Numbered from the stretch's first letter, positions 35,329 to 46,166 are shown. The stretch is DNA of 64,000 bases from Aaosphaeria pasadenensis (GCA_022813625.1 JAKLMB010000007.1:1054001-1118000); one strand, 5' to 3'. Numbers and translations: made by a program. The notes: a model not told the origin generated them from the sequence alone.

Positions 35329-37257
35329 ATGGCCGATAACAACATTACCGAAGACTCAAGTCTCTCCCCAAAACAGTCTCCGTCTATTCCAACTCCACTA
35401 CAGCCAATTGGAAATGTTGCAAGCCCGCGATCACCACCGCCCACCGGTCTGAAGATAGGCTCGCCGAACCCAAACTCACATACCCCCAGTGCTCACCGTT
35501 CAAGCTTTGCGGAGAATATGCGCGGCATTCCTCACAGCCCACGAGCATCAAGACAGCCCAGCTTGACCCAACAAGCTCTTCAGGATCTCCTAAATAACCC
35601 TCCGAATAAGAATGCAGACCCCAAGTTCATAGGGAGAGACTGGAAAAGCATTAGGATTGGAGAGGTTGTAGATAAGGGTCTAGTGAGATGGGTGGAGGAC
35701 GGAACGAGTGTCGAGGAAGCTACGAATGTCAGTCATCCCGTTCTTGATCCCCGGTGCTGAAAGGGCTATCCCATTTCCCTTCCGTAGATATACGGAGCTG
35801 TTGCATGGAGTTGGACTGACACTGGACTAGTTACTCGTTGAATCCGGTGCACCTAACGTCGTTCTTCTTCGAGAGTCAAAAGATTCCCAGACCGCGACTG
35901 GAACCTTCGATTACAGCGATCTGAATGCCTACCTCCTACTCGTCGTTGGACTGGCTCACCCATCTGAGGATGAAGTCGCATCTTTCGACCAACTCGCCAA
36001 GAAGGGGCGAGAAGGCAAGCCTATCCCATTGAAAGATGTCAAAGAGCTTGGAAAGAAGGAACCAATGATATTCCTGCCTCATACTGCAGATTTGACGAAG
36101 GCAATGGAGGTATTCGGCAGTGGAGTGCATCGAGTGCTAGTGGTTGAGGAGCATACAACAAACGTTGTAGGTGTCCTCACACAGCTCCGAATGGTGAAGT
36201 TCTTCTGGGAGAATCGCTCTGCTTTCCCAGCGGTCGATCAATTGTATCCGCAGCTGATCAAGGATCTGCACATCGGCTCGCAGACAGTTGTTGCTATAAA
36301 GTAAGTTACAGTACCATTTACTTCGGACGCTGGAGAGTCAAGATATTGAACCTCAGCGACCTTGATGTTCGCATCCATACGTGCTGTCGAGCAACAGTAC
36401 TTTTAAGAATTGCAAAACTGACATGGAAGCAGTGGTGACAAGCCCTTGACCGACGCGCTAGAGCTCATGCACAACGAGGGGATCAGCTCTCTGCCCGTCC
36501 TTGACGCTCAAAATAATGTCATTGGTAACATCTCTCACATCGACGTTCGCGTAAGTATCCTCATATCCTGAACCAATATTTTTGTTAACCTAGCTGTTAG
36601 CTGCTCACCAAGTCAACATCTCTTCCACTCCTACGCTCTTCCTGCATCCACTTTATTTCTGTCATTCTTACAGAACGCGGCGTGAATGACGGTAAAGACT
36701 CTTTCCCCGTCTTTCATGTCACTCCAGTCTCAACTGTCGCCCATACGGTCGCGAAGCTCGTTGCCACCCGTTCTCATCGAATGTGGGTCGTAGAGACACC
36801 ATCACCAGCCTCTTCTGGACCTCCAACGCCAGCTGCAACGCCCGCTATTCTTGTCCCACCTTCCCCCATTACGCCCCTCCCCTCGGCCCAACAGCCATTT
36901 GCCCAAGGTCCTCCCACCTCTCCCCACCTCTCCTCGTCAGCTGCCGCACCCGCGCCTGCTATCTCTGCATCCTCCATCCCCGGCGCAAGCCTCTCTGGTA
37001 GACTCAATGGTGTGATCAGCTTGACAGACATCCTCAATCTCTTCGCCAGGGCAAGCGGCCTGCATCCCCACGACCCCGATGAGGCGAGACGCGCTAGGCG
37101 GAGATCTAGCAGCTCTTCCATGCGCCGCAGCATCGACAGCTCACGAAGTGAAAGCATGAGCGGTAGGAGGGGCAGCATCAGTGAGCGGAGCCAAGCCCAA
37201 GGCTTAGGCATCATCCGTGGAAGGGGGAGCACAGCCGAGAGAGGAGGGCAGCAATAG
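35329..37257 (+). CDS. sds23: CBS-domain phosphatase/APC regulator Sds23
   Basis: Four exons (35329-35727, 35831-36300, 36433-36550, 36601-37257) encode 547 residues. A Ser/Pro-rich N-terminal tail (about 95 residues) precedes four CBS repeats: near WKSIRIGEVVDKGLV, in KAMEVFGSGVHRVLVVEE with GVLTQLRMVKFF, in PLTDALELMHNEGISSLPV with NVIGNISHIDV, and in FPVFHVTPVSTVAHTVAKLV with a Pro/Ser-rich insertion of about 75 residues before NGVISLTDILNLFARASG. The tail is Arg/Ser-rich (RRSSSSSMRRS), a likely phosphorylation region. Family knowledge: Sds23/Moc1 in yeasts binds and inhibits PP2A/PP6-type phosphatases and links nutrient or stress signals to APC/C and cell-cycle entry. The first intron uses GTCAGT. 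Confidence 0.9.
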
Positions 37258-38044
37258 TGTGCTCTCTTCCCTATGGCACAATGAAATGAACGTCGATTAC
37301 GAAATGAGTTTTAACAGAAAAAAGCATATTAAGGACTCCACACTGTCTGATCCAATTCACTTTTGCGCTACTATGGAAGTCTTTGTTTTTCCCCGTCCCC
37401 TTCCCCTTCCCCTTCCCCTTCCCACCCGTTCAACGAGTCAATTGCGTGTTTTACTTTGCGAGATGTGCGGCGTTTCTCTTTTTTGGCGGTATCACACGTG
37501 TTTACTTCATTTCTTTACTTCCCTTGCTCAATCTAACGGTTGGAAGGATATGTTTTCCCCTTTCCTTTGAAGAAAGCCGGGAGAACCTGGCGACAGAATG
37601 GAATTTTTCTAGAATATGTTTTTTTTTTCGCAAGCATGGGATTGCAACAGGGCGGGGAAGGGAAAGCAATTATCATGAGATTATGAGAGTGACGCAATTG
37701 AAAGAATAATTTCAGATGTGTGTGTTATGGTTCTCATTTACTAAATATGGTCTATCAACTATTTGTCGTGTATGTGAGCAGACGCCTGGATATTCGATGT
37801 CCGTGGCTGTAGGGGCGGGCTCGAGTCTGCGTTTCCCCACATACTCTGTACTTCAAGATGTTGTATGCCCTGACTTTTGCGACAGTTCTGGTTATTGTAA
37901 TGTTCGGTAACTAGACCTTGGTGGGCTTATAAGATCCCCTTGCGAGTCCATAAACCAAATGGCTATCGGATTCGCAACGCCTTATGTTGCGCTTTGGGTG
38001 TTCTGGCCGGTTGGATGAGTCTCATAACTATGGCCACGTCTCCT
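37258..38044. other. Convergent 3' intergenic region with CCCCTT repeat
   Basis: Between sds23 and the RING gene. It has a CCTTCC-type microsatellite at about 37390-37424 and a T-run near 37618. No gene is supported. Confidence 0.55.
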
Positions 38045-38971
38045 TCAATCCGGATTGTATCGTCTCCGTGCCTCCCTCTCCCTCCATTCTTGCCGCCGTT
38101 GTACTGCATTCGGACTTCGCGATCGACTTCTACATCGTTTACTCCGCCAGACCGGTTTCCCATCCGTATCGAAATCATCCGGCAACCTTTCCTGATACTG
38201 CACATGGCTATCCCAGTCCTCTAACTTCGTATAAGGACTCCTAAGCCAAGCATTCAACTCGTGTAGAAACAGCCTCGCGCTCTCTCGGCCTATGAATTCG
38301 CTCAAAAGATCCTCCGCGTGGCCATCACTGGCCTTGATATCAACAGTCTTTAGTATAGAGACGATGTACGACAGCAGCCATTCCGCGTTGCTGCTAGTCG
38401 TAGGCGCGTTCGCCGTACTCCCATCTGCATCGTTGTACAGGAACGAAAAGACTCGAAGTTCTCGACGTATAAACATGCGCGCCCGGGATTGGAGGTCGGG
38501 AGAGGAAGAGAAAGACTCCGGTGTCCAGTTGCTGTGTGCGGAGATTCGATTTGCGCCTACGTACGCTGAGTAAAGATTCTCTCTATAGACATGACGGCGA
38601 CGGAGTAGAGCGAGACTTGGGCTTGGGCGTGTGTATGGTCGTGGCGGACGAGGACGTCTCGGGGGAGCAGTGCGAGAAAAGGTACTTGGACGAGACGATG
38701 CCGTGGCAGGTGGAACGGGTTTAGAGGAATGGGTCCTCTTGACATGGAATATCTTGAAGTCTTTGTCGCTTCTGCGGTCGTACTCGACAGTTGTTACTTC
38801 GGCTTTGCATAGTGGACAATTCGATCGCTCTTGCAGCCAGCTCACCAAGCAGATGAAATCGAAAGCTGCATGGTTGCAAGGCCTTGTTTGCGCTCGCTCT
38901 GTGATGTTTGATAGACAAATGACGCAATCATCGTGGGGATTCACCTTGCTTGACTCTACATCAGTCTCCAT
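38045..38971 (-). CDS. RING-finger protein, TOPORS-like E3 ubiquitin ligase
   Basis: A single exon encodes 308 residues from the ATG at 38971; the frame extends upstream but without conserved content. The RING motif lies at residues 16-55 (Cys16, Cys19, Cys32, His34, Cys41, Cys52, Cys55) in CVICL...RPCNH...FDFICLVSWLQ...CPLC. The position that is normally the fifth ligand holds Phe37-Asp38 rather than Cys, so Asp may coordinate zinc. After an Arg/Pro-rich linker, residues about 165-270 carry a helical region like the one following the RING in TOPORS-type proteins (STNAEWLLSYIV-like, RLFLHELNAWLRSPY, LEDWDSHVQY). The C-terminus is Arg-rich. A nuclear E3 ligase is likely (inference). It is divergent from the HAD_SAK gene. 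Confidence 0.82.
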   Translation of the reverse strand: METDVESSKVNPHDDCVICLSNITERAQTRPCNHAAFDFICLVSWLQERSNCPLCKAEVTTVEYDRRSDKDFKIFHVKRTHSSKPVPPATASSRPSTFSRTAPPRRPRPPRPYTRPSPSLALLRRRHVYRENLYSAYVGANRISAHSNWTPESFSSSPDLQSRARMFIRRELRVFSFLYNDADGSTANAPTTSSNAEWLLSYIVSILKTVDIKASDGHAEDLLSEFIGRESARLFLHELNAWLRSPYTKLEDWDSHVQYQERLPDDFDTDGKPVWRSKRCRSRSRSPNAVQRRQEWREREARRRYNPD

Positions 38972-39344
38972 GCGCAAGTGAAAAGGTGATGAGTAGCATA
39001 GTACTCGTAGGTACAAAAACGAGAGAATGTAATTGGGGAGCGGCGGTGGGGGCAACGAATGACGGAAAGAGAGGGTTCGGGAGTGCGCACAGACCCATGC
39101 GCGCAATGGATCGGTCGCGATTACCTGTGAACTTTCTCCATCTTTTAGTCGCAAGCTGCTGAAGGAATCATTGACATCATTCCGTTCACACCAGCTGCCT
39201 CGTTGTTACCGCGCACCGCGCTGTCATATCGGCGAAAATAATCCTCCAAAGGTCACATCCATCTTGTCCTTTTGTATGCTTCTGAAAGCTCTCTGTTCGA
39301 GTCGAGTTTCGTTGGCACAGGCCGTCCGTCGTTCATTACCAACC
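38972..39344. promoter_or_regulatory. Divergent promoter region of the RING and HAD_SAK genes
   Basis: 373 bp between two outward-facing start codons. No specific factor site could be assigned. Confidence 0.5.
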
Positions 39345-41103
39345 ATGTCTGCATACGCTGCAATTGCTGCCTCTCAGCCGGCCGCACAACCAACTCCTAT
39401 TAGCACGATACCTGGGCGTTCCGCAATTCACACAGTCACTGGTCTGAAGCGCTGGAGTTGTGGAGAAAGAAACTTACCTCCTGTTTCCGAGATAAAGGGT
39501 ATTCATGTATACGACTTCGATAATACGCGTATGTATCAGTTCAACAGGGTATGACAAAACGAGTGGAGTACTTACATGATCAGTGTTTGCGAGTCCTCTC
39601 CCCAACAAAAGCCTCTGGAACGGTCCAACCTTCGGTACCCTTGCTTCCCCTGATGTGTTCTTGAATGGAGGATGGTGGCACGATTCGTCGATTTTGGCAG
39701 CGACCGGAGAGGGTGCGGATAAGGAGGAGCCTCGTGCATGGAACGGTTGGTGGAATGAGCAGATTGTCTCACTCGTCGAGCTATCGATGCAGCAGAAGGA
39801 TGCGCTCACGGTGCTCCTCACCGGTCGATCAGAAGGCGGCTTCTCTGATCTTATCAAGCGCATTGTAAGGAGCAGGAACCTCGAGTTCGACATGGTGTGT
39901 CTGAAGCCTGCGATTGGACCGGCGAACCAGAAGTTCAGTTCAACTATGGCGTTCAAACAGGAACTCCTAAAAGAGATCGTGTATACCTACACAGACGCGG
40001 AGGAGATTCGCATATACGAGGACAGGGTGAAGCAGTAAGTTGCTCTACTGATCATGACACTCATTTTCTCATCTCGAAACAGCACGAAAGGGTTCCGCGA
40101 CTTCTTTTTCCAGTTCAACAAGGATCTGATGTCAAACCTGCTCCCTACCTCGAGGAAACCACTAGTGGCAGAAGTCATACAGGTTTCTGAAAATGCCACG
40201 ACGTTGGAGCCTGTCACCGAGCTTGCCGAAGTCCAAAAGATGTGCAACGCACATAACCTGATTGTCAAGAGCGGCAAGGCTCCGCCGGGAACACGTCCAC
40301 TTCAGATCAAGAAGACGGTCTTCTATACCGGATATATGATCCCAAGCAACATGACTGACAAACTGACATCTTTAGTGAAGCTTCCACCCGGTACGCCAGA
40401 TGGCGACATTCGCTACCTTGCCAATAGCATTCTGATCACCCCTAAACCATGTCCTAAGAGCATTCTTGATAAAGTTGGGGGCATTGGTGCTAAGGTGACG
40501 TGGAAAATCACAGGCGTGTCCTGCTTTGAGAACAAGCTTTGGGCAGCCAGGGTAGAGCCTGTACCATCAACGACGAAATACTATTCCGAGAATCCTATCC
40601 CCACGATAGTGCTAGCCATTCGTAAGGGAGGCAGGCCCGCTGACGCTGTCCGCATCAACAACTGGCATCCAGTTTCAGAGGATCAGGCCTACACATTTGA
40701 GAGCACTGTCGGCGAGAAGGTGCTCTTGCGTGTAGATACTGAGACCGCGAATGAAAGCCAGTGGGAAAGCTACTTCCCCAATAAGAACCACGGCAAACGA
40801 GGCCGCGAAGAGGACCAACAGGAACCCAACGGGAACTACTATCAAGCTTTACAAAGTGTCCGCCGAGAGGATGATCGTCCGCCGCGGAATGCACCAAACT
40901 CCTACCGTGGAGGTAATAGGGACCGTGGCCGAGGTGGTCACCGAAATACCTCGTATGGTTCACGGGGTGGTAGAGGAGGTGGTCGTGGAGGTTCTTCGAA
41001 TCGAGGCCGAGGTCGCGGTGGTTCGCAGTACAAGAGCCTGGATGATGTGGGCGACAAAAACTACGGTCAACCGAATTATGATGACCCGAATGGATTTTAC
41101 TGA
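39345..41103 (+). CDS. Swiss-Army-Knife RNA-repair-like HAD protein with RGG tail
   Basis: Three exons (39345-39528, 39584-40034, 40083-41103) encode 551 residues. HAD motif I, YDFDNTLFASPLPN, is formed exactly across the first splice junction (Asp57 and Asp59), which confirms the intron. NGGWWHD, VLLTGRSEGGFSDLI (motif II region) and a later YTDAEEIRIYEDR (motif III/IV region) complete the phosphatase fold. A middle domain of about 200 residues follows (TVFYTGYMIPS, YLANSILITPKPCP). The last 70 residues are an RGG box with repeated Arg-Gly-Gly, typical for RNA binding. It matches the HAD_SAK_1 family, proposed to act in RNA end repair. The neighbouring tRNA-Phe with two introns is an intriguing but unproven context. 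Confidence 0.85.
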
Positions 41104-41876
41104 GCGTCGTAAGCTGGCAGCGTCTCTTCTTCTTTCGTGACATCTTGTATGCATGATATTTCTCAGCATGCTGTTGTCGATCCTCTTTGGCCGCTTAGAG
41201 TTCACTCTTTAGGGCCGTTTTCCACAGGGGGAGCAAAGTTCTGAAGCGCTTATGCTTACGATTACATGCTCGGCGTCGCCGATGTACAAGGACTTTCTGT
41301 TCTTTTCCTAAGTTGAAAACTGATGTATGGAATTGACTCCAAATAGGTGTCGCTGATACCTGTAGTACGGACACGATTCTGGACGGGATGTGTGTGTATT
41401 GAATGGCGTTCTCGGCCATGGGCTTGTCTATCTACTTGATACCCGGTCATTTTCTAAGACTTGTTTATTTCGTTATGGCAATCACGATTCAGAATCCGTA
41501 GAGTATTCACTCTTAATGATATTTTCGTTGGCCATGCAGTCGATTCAGTTTGAATAAGTGAATTTTAAGGACCTAACCGCTGAGAATAATTTGCTGTGTC
41601 TTCAATTAGCACGTACTATTTGTATTTGCTAGTTGTAACAGACATGTGCCTAGTTGTATTTTGTATGAGGCATATTGCAATGGTTCCCCCACGCACGAAT
41701 TGCGGTTGCGGTTAGTGCTTCGAAGTTATAATTCGTCATGACACGATCCACTGCTAGCTTTGCCCACACCGACTTGATTAACCTCGATCGCAATGATTCC
41801 CACAAACAGAATTATTTTAACGTGGTATATATTTTATTTAAATTTTGAAAATATCATTAGTAATCACCGACTTGAA
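41104..41876. other. Intergenic region upstream of the tRNA
   Basis: 3' UTR of the HAD_SAK gene, then AT-rich DNA just before the tRNA gene (poly-T/A near 41817-41860). No gene is supported. Confidence 0.6.
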
Positions 41877-42048
41877 GTCGCTTTAGCTCACTTGGGAGAG
41901 CGCCAGGTTAGTACTCAACAACACATCTCCTGTCTTCCGAATCATCACTAACATACAAATCAGACTGAAGCAATCAGCCATCAACAGCTGCAAACTTCGG
42001 TTTCTACTGAACATCTGGAGGTACTGTGTTCGATCCACAGAAGCGACA
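41877..42048 (+). tRNA. tRNA-Phe(GAA) with canonical intron plus an extra GT-AG insertion
   Basis: Mature parts are 41877-41906 (positions 1-30), 41964-41970 (31-37, anticodon GAA at 41967-41969) and 42013-42048 (38-73). Joined, they give 73 nt with a 7/7 acceptor stem (GTCGCTT/AAGCGAC), a 4/4 D stem (GCTC/GAGC), a 5/5 anticodon stem (CCAGA/TCTGG), a 5/5 T stem (CTGTG/CACAG), T loop TTCGATC and discriminator A. The body matches eukaryotic tRNA-Phe closely, except C15 and A48 where G15-C48 is usual. The 42-nt intron 41971-42012 is at the standard site after position 37 and contains CTTCGG (41995-42000), able to pair with CTGAAG of the anticodon loop. The 57-nt insertion 41907-41963 has no counterpart in normal tRNAs. 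T7 and T9 terminators follow. Confidence 0.92.
41907..41963 (+). other. Spliceosomal-type intron inside the tRNA-Phe gene (putative)
   Basis: It starts GTTAGT, has CACTAAC at 41946-41952 and ends AAATCAG, with 11 nt from branch motif to acceptor. Its 57 nt match many mRNA introns in this window (57 nt in the RNase T2 gene). It sits after CCAG and before A, i.e. a CAG|A proto-splice site, and CAG is repeated at both borders. It splits the anticodon stem between positions 30 and 31. Confidence 0.7.
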
Positions 42049-42055
42049 CTTCTTC

Positions 42056-42075
42056 TTTTTTTGCTCTTTTTTTTT
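42056..42075 (+). terminator. Pol III terminator of the tRNA gene
   Basis: A run of seven T (42056-42062) followed by one of nine T (42067-42075), starting 8 nt after the mature 3' end. Confidence 0.85.
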
Positions 42076-43052
42076 GCCTTTTTATTTGCGTGTGGGTATA
42101 AATCTGTAGTAGGCAAGCTAGTACTTTATAGTATATGTATCCGTCCCACTATAACTCTGATTACGTGCAGTGGTGCATTACGAAAGGCATTCTTTGAATG
42201 TCATCTCTCAAAATGACTATCTCAGTGACATATCACCACTGGAAATGTTCTACTTCCTCTGCAGATTATACTTAATTAGTCTATTCCAGTACTATGTGTC
42301 ACCAAAGATGGAGTAGTACGTTGGATTCTGCATTGAGGAATTGCCGAATATAGTAGTCACTGGATCCAGTCTTGAATAATGTCGAATTGAGTGGCATTCT
42401 CATACGCAACCGATTGTACAGCATATATCACCGGTATCTTCGGCACTCACGACCATTGATACATAATCTTCTCTTGCGAGGTGTACACACATACAGATGT
42501 CGATCGTGGTAGTCAAGTCCGTAGCGGTACCTGAATGCCGAGAGATTGGACCCTTTGCGGCTAATAGGGAATCAGGGATGCACGTGCGGGCCCTGCATCG
42601 CCTCAATCGCCGCGCCTCACTGGCTCGTGATGCATGCGACGTCACGCACTCCATATCACGCTGGACAGCTGCCTCGTCTCGTCTCGTATCAGTCATAGCG
42701 GTGCCTATCATAAACCTTGCTGCGCGTGAACCTCACCAGCGCTGCTTCCGGCGATGACTGGCTGAGCTTATCTCCATCCGCCGTCCCTTTAATACCCTCT
42801 TCGCGCCCCTCGACTTTCATGCAATTCCATACCACCTCCCGCTTTCACTCTTAGCCTCAACTCCCCCATCTATCTGAGTAACACGTCGCGGCGAATCGGA
42901 GCAACCCATTCAGGATCGTGGGAAACGAATCGCCACTCCCGGAGACGATCGACCCGCAAAGCTTGTACTTGTAATTAGGTTATAGTCCGTAGTCGACTTA
43001 CACACGGTCATACCGAGGTGATTCGCTAGTATCGTAGGCAAGCAGTAATTAC
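42076..43052. other. Intergenic region and RNase T2 promoter
   Basis: No gene is supported. A GC-rich stretch around 42590-42660 includes GCGACGTCACGC, a CRE/ATF-like core, about 400 nt upstream of the RNase T2 start. Confidence 0.5.
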
Positions 43053-44528
43053 ATGCCGGCCATGGTCGAAGATTGGGTTCAGACTGCGAAAGATGCTGTA
43101 CAGGATGCAGTACAAAATGCAGCGAGCGCCCACGTATGGAAGGACACCACCGCAGCCTCTTTGTCTACCGCAGTAGCTTCGACGATGCCTTCCTCTATGC
43201 CTTCTGTTCGCACCCTATCCAAGCTCGCCTTTGGCGGAGCTGGTGTCATCCTTGGTAGTGCACAAACCGTGCTCGGTACCTTCAGCCAGTCGTGCCCGAA
43301 TCCTCAACTGAGCTGTCACAATACCACCGTTGTCGAGAACCTTTGCTGCTTCAACGCTCCCGGTGGTCAATTACTATTGACCCAGTTCTGGGATACGGAT
43401 CCAGTGACTGGTCCAGAGGATAGTTGGACCATCCATGGACTCTGGTACGATCGATACCCAGTATAGCATTCCTACATAACATACTAATTGTTCTGACACA
43501 GGCCTGATCGATGCGACGGATCCTTTGAAGCCAACTGCGACCCTTCGCGTGAATACACCAATATCTCGGCCATCATCAAGTCTTTCGGCAAGGATGACCT
43601 GTTAAACGACATGGAGACGTACTGGAAAGATTACAAGGGCAACGATGATTCGTTCTGGTCCCACGAATGGGGCAAGCATGGTACCTGCATTTCCACCATG
43701 GAGCCGGAATGTTACGACGAGCACAAGGCTACCGAGGAGGTAGTCGATTTCTTCCAGAAGACCGTCGACTTGTTCAAGGAGTTGCCCTCGTATAAGGTGT
43801 GTAGCTGTTCCTGATCATGTAGACGAAGTACTGAGTATGCTAATCAAATCCAGTGGCTCGAAGAGGCCGGTATCACACCCTCGGACTCTAAGACATATAC
43901 TACCGACGCCATTCAGGCTGCATTGTCTGCCAAACGTCCCGGCGTCGAAGTTACCTTGGGCTGCAAGTCTGGCCGCCTGAACGAGATCTGGTATCACTAC
44001 GACGTCCGCGGTCCCGTCCAGACAGGAGAGTTCGTCCCAGCCAACCCTGACGGCCCCAAGTCATCGTGCCCCAAATCCGGTATCAAATACCTCCCTAAGA
44101 ACGGCGGCGGTTCGCAACCCAAGCCCACCGGCACGAAGCCTACCACCGGTGTTCCCACGAGCACCAGCGCACCCGGCACTCCATTCAGCGGAAGAGGCAC
44201 CCTCAATGTCCAAGTCGACGGCTCCAAAAAGGGCTGCATCATCTCGGCCGGCACGTGGTACACCTCCGGCACCTGCGCAACCTTCACCGCGACCTCCAGC
44301 GACTCCGGCTTCACGCTCCAGTCCTCCAAGGGCCCTTGCGGCGTCGTGGGCGGCGCTCTCACCTGCGCGAGCAAAGTCCCGGCTACGACGTTCACGGCTG
44401 TCGATGGCAAGTTGGCGGCCGGCGGCAACGCAGCTTGGAGCTCGAATAAGGTCGCTTCTGGTACCACGCAGCAGAAGGTCTACGCGGGTGCCGACCACGA
44501 TGCGGGTTTCGAGATTGTCTGGGGTTAG
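43053..44528 (+). CDS. Ribonuclease T2 (Rny1-like) with C-terminal domain
   Basis: Three exons (43053-43444, 43502-43796, 43854-44528; both introns 57 nt) encode 453 residues. Catalytic site I, WTIHGLWPDRC with His128, is formed across the first splice junction. Site II is FWSHEWGKHGTC with His185, Glu186, Lys189 and His190. Cysteines fit the T2 disulfide pattern. Residues 1-60 are an unusual extension with an Ala/Gln-rich helix, followed by a hydrophobic LSKLAFGGAGVILGSAQTVLG segment that may be an internal signal or signal anchor. After the T2 domain come a Thr/Pro/Ser linker (about 340-365) and a C-terminal module of about 100 residues, as in Rny1. Role: secreted or vacuolar RNA scavenging; in yeast Rny1 also cleaves tRNAs in stress (established for the family, not shown here). 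Confidence 0.9.
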
Positions 44529-45252
44529 GACGTCTCCTTCTTTAGTCACGAGCTTCCTGAGACTTTTACTTTTTCGTTGTTCTCTTGTCATTATGGTGAA
44601 TGAACATATGGTTGCAAATTGGGTTCTCTGTTTTCTTTCCTTCTCTGCATCTATTGGGAGTAAGATGGGCATTGCATAGTTCGAACGTAGCATCTATAAG
44701 GCGCCATTTTCTGGTCATATAAGCATGAAACCACTATAAACATTGGAATTTGTCTATTTGTTTCTGAAGAGAGAAAATCGCTCATTGCACGGTGCATTCA
44801 ATCGCTCCCTTGGATACTATACGATGCATGGGTACCCAATCTAACATACTGGGCGTCTTGCCTCTCGACATTCGGTTCAGGGCATAGTACACATGAATAG
44901 TTGGAATTTCCAGGCATGTGATGATAGCACAGAGCATGCATTGGGACAAGTACGAACGATAAATAGTCCTACAGATATATCAATGTCACGAGTTTCGAGC
45001 ATCTCGTTGCAATCATTATGTGAGAATCTGGCTTTTAGAAAATAGAAATGAAAATGCATGATCAGGTAGGTGTCCATCCATGTCATTTACCTCATCAACC
45101 ATTCATAAACGTTTCCAAACGCACACATATAGACATACACATATCGTCTCTCTCTTTTCAAACAAAAAAACATCATCCGAATGGGGGAACTCCCAACGCT
45201 CACCCAACTCAAACACGTCAACCTAATACACTCCCCATATCTCCTTTTATTT
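44529..45252. other. Convergent 3' intergenic region
   Basis: Between RNase T2 and the short-chain dehydrogenase gene. No gene is supported. Confidence 0.55.
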
Positions 45253-46166
45253 TCACCAAGGCAACAGCAGAGGTGTAGGGAGGTTGTCGGCGGGCCCCAA
45301 GACGGCCGTTGCAGTCTCGATATCTGCGGCCCCGCGTACAGCCCACAGCTGGCCCGACTTGTCCATGTCGAAGGTTTCTATCCAGGCGCGGAGGGCTTCG
45401 GCTGCTTCGTCTGGTTTCACGGCTATTTTGAGAGGTCATTAGTATCATTCTTGTGACACTTCTGTACTTTGGCAGGGAATCTATGTTGATGCTGCACGTA
45501 CCATTCTTATCTCCGGTCTCGAAGAACCCGTCTCTATTCTGCTTCCTCAGGTATCCCGTATGCACGATGGCGACGGGGATCCCCTTGGGCTTGAGGTCGA
45601 TGCTGAGGAGCTTGCCGACCATGTTGAGCGCTGCTTTGGCGCCGTGGCCGCCATAGTTCCCGCCTCCCGCGCTCTCGTGCCGGAGCGCTATGCTGCCGGA
45701 TTCGCCGCCGACGAGGACGACGCGGCTGTTCTTCTGGAGGATGTTGGCGCGGAGGAGGTGGTGGATAAGGAAGGTTGGTCCTATTGCGCAGGTCTGATGG
45801 TGGGCTGGTCAGTGGGATTCCAAAGGATCGTGTTTCGTTTTGATATCGAAGTACGGGGACTCGACTTGCCTTGTACATGGTGACCTCCTTGTCGTAGTCC
45901 AAGTGGTCGAGCGTCTCCTTCGCAAAGTATCCGGCGCACACGACCAGCAGATCGATCTTGGTCTCCTCCATCCACGACGCAGATATCCTTCGCCCGGCAC
46001 CCTCGCTCGTGATGTCGATGTTGGGTATCCAGTGGACGCCATTGCTGGACTGCTGGGGCACGGAGTAGCGAGCTGTTGCATAGACAGTCAGGCCTGCTTT
46101 TGCGTACTGGTTTGCGAGGGACTGGCCCAGGCCGCGGGTTGCGCCGATGATGAGGACGTTGCGCAT
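45253..46166 (-). CDS. Short-chain dehydrogenase/reductase family protein
   Basis: Three exons (46166-45870, 45793-45502, 45422-45253) encode 252 residues. The N-terminus MRNVLIIGATRGLGQSLA is a Rossmann NAD(P) site of the GxxxGxG type, followed by NIDIT and LLVVCAGYF (NNAG-like). The catalytic region is reduced: GGNYGGHGAKAALNMVGKLL has Tyr and Lys but not the Y-x3-K spacing, because Gly stands where the catalytic Tyr is expected. Related fungal proteins share a similar arrangement as I recall, so activity may be altered. The first intron (45869-45794, 76 nt) begins AAG|GCAAGT, a GC-AG intron; no GT donor restores the frame. The substrate is unknown. Confidence 0.8.

Noticed and set aside
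44061..44693. 210-residue open frame on the minus strand
   Set aside because: Antisense to the Ser/Gly/Thr-rich 3' part of the RNase T2 gene.
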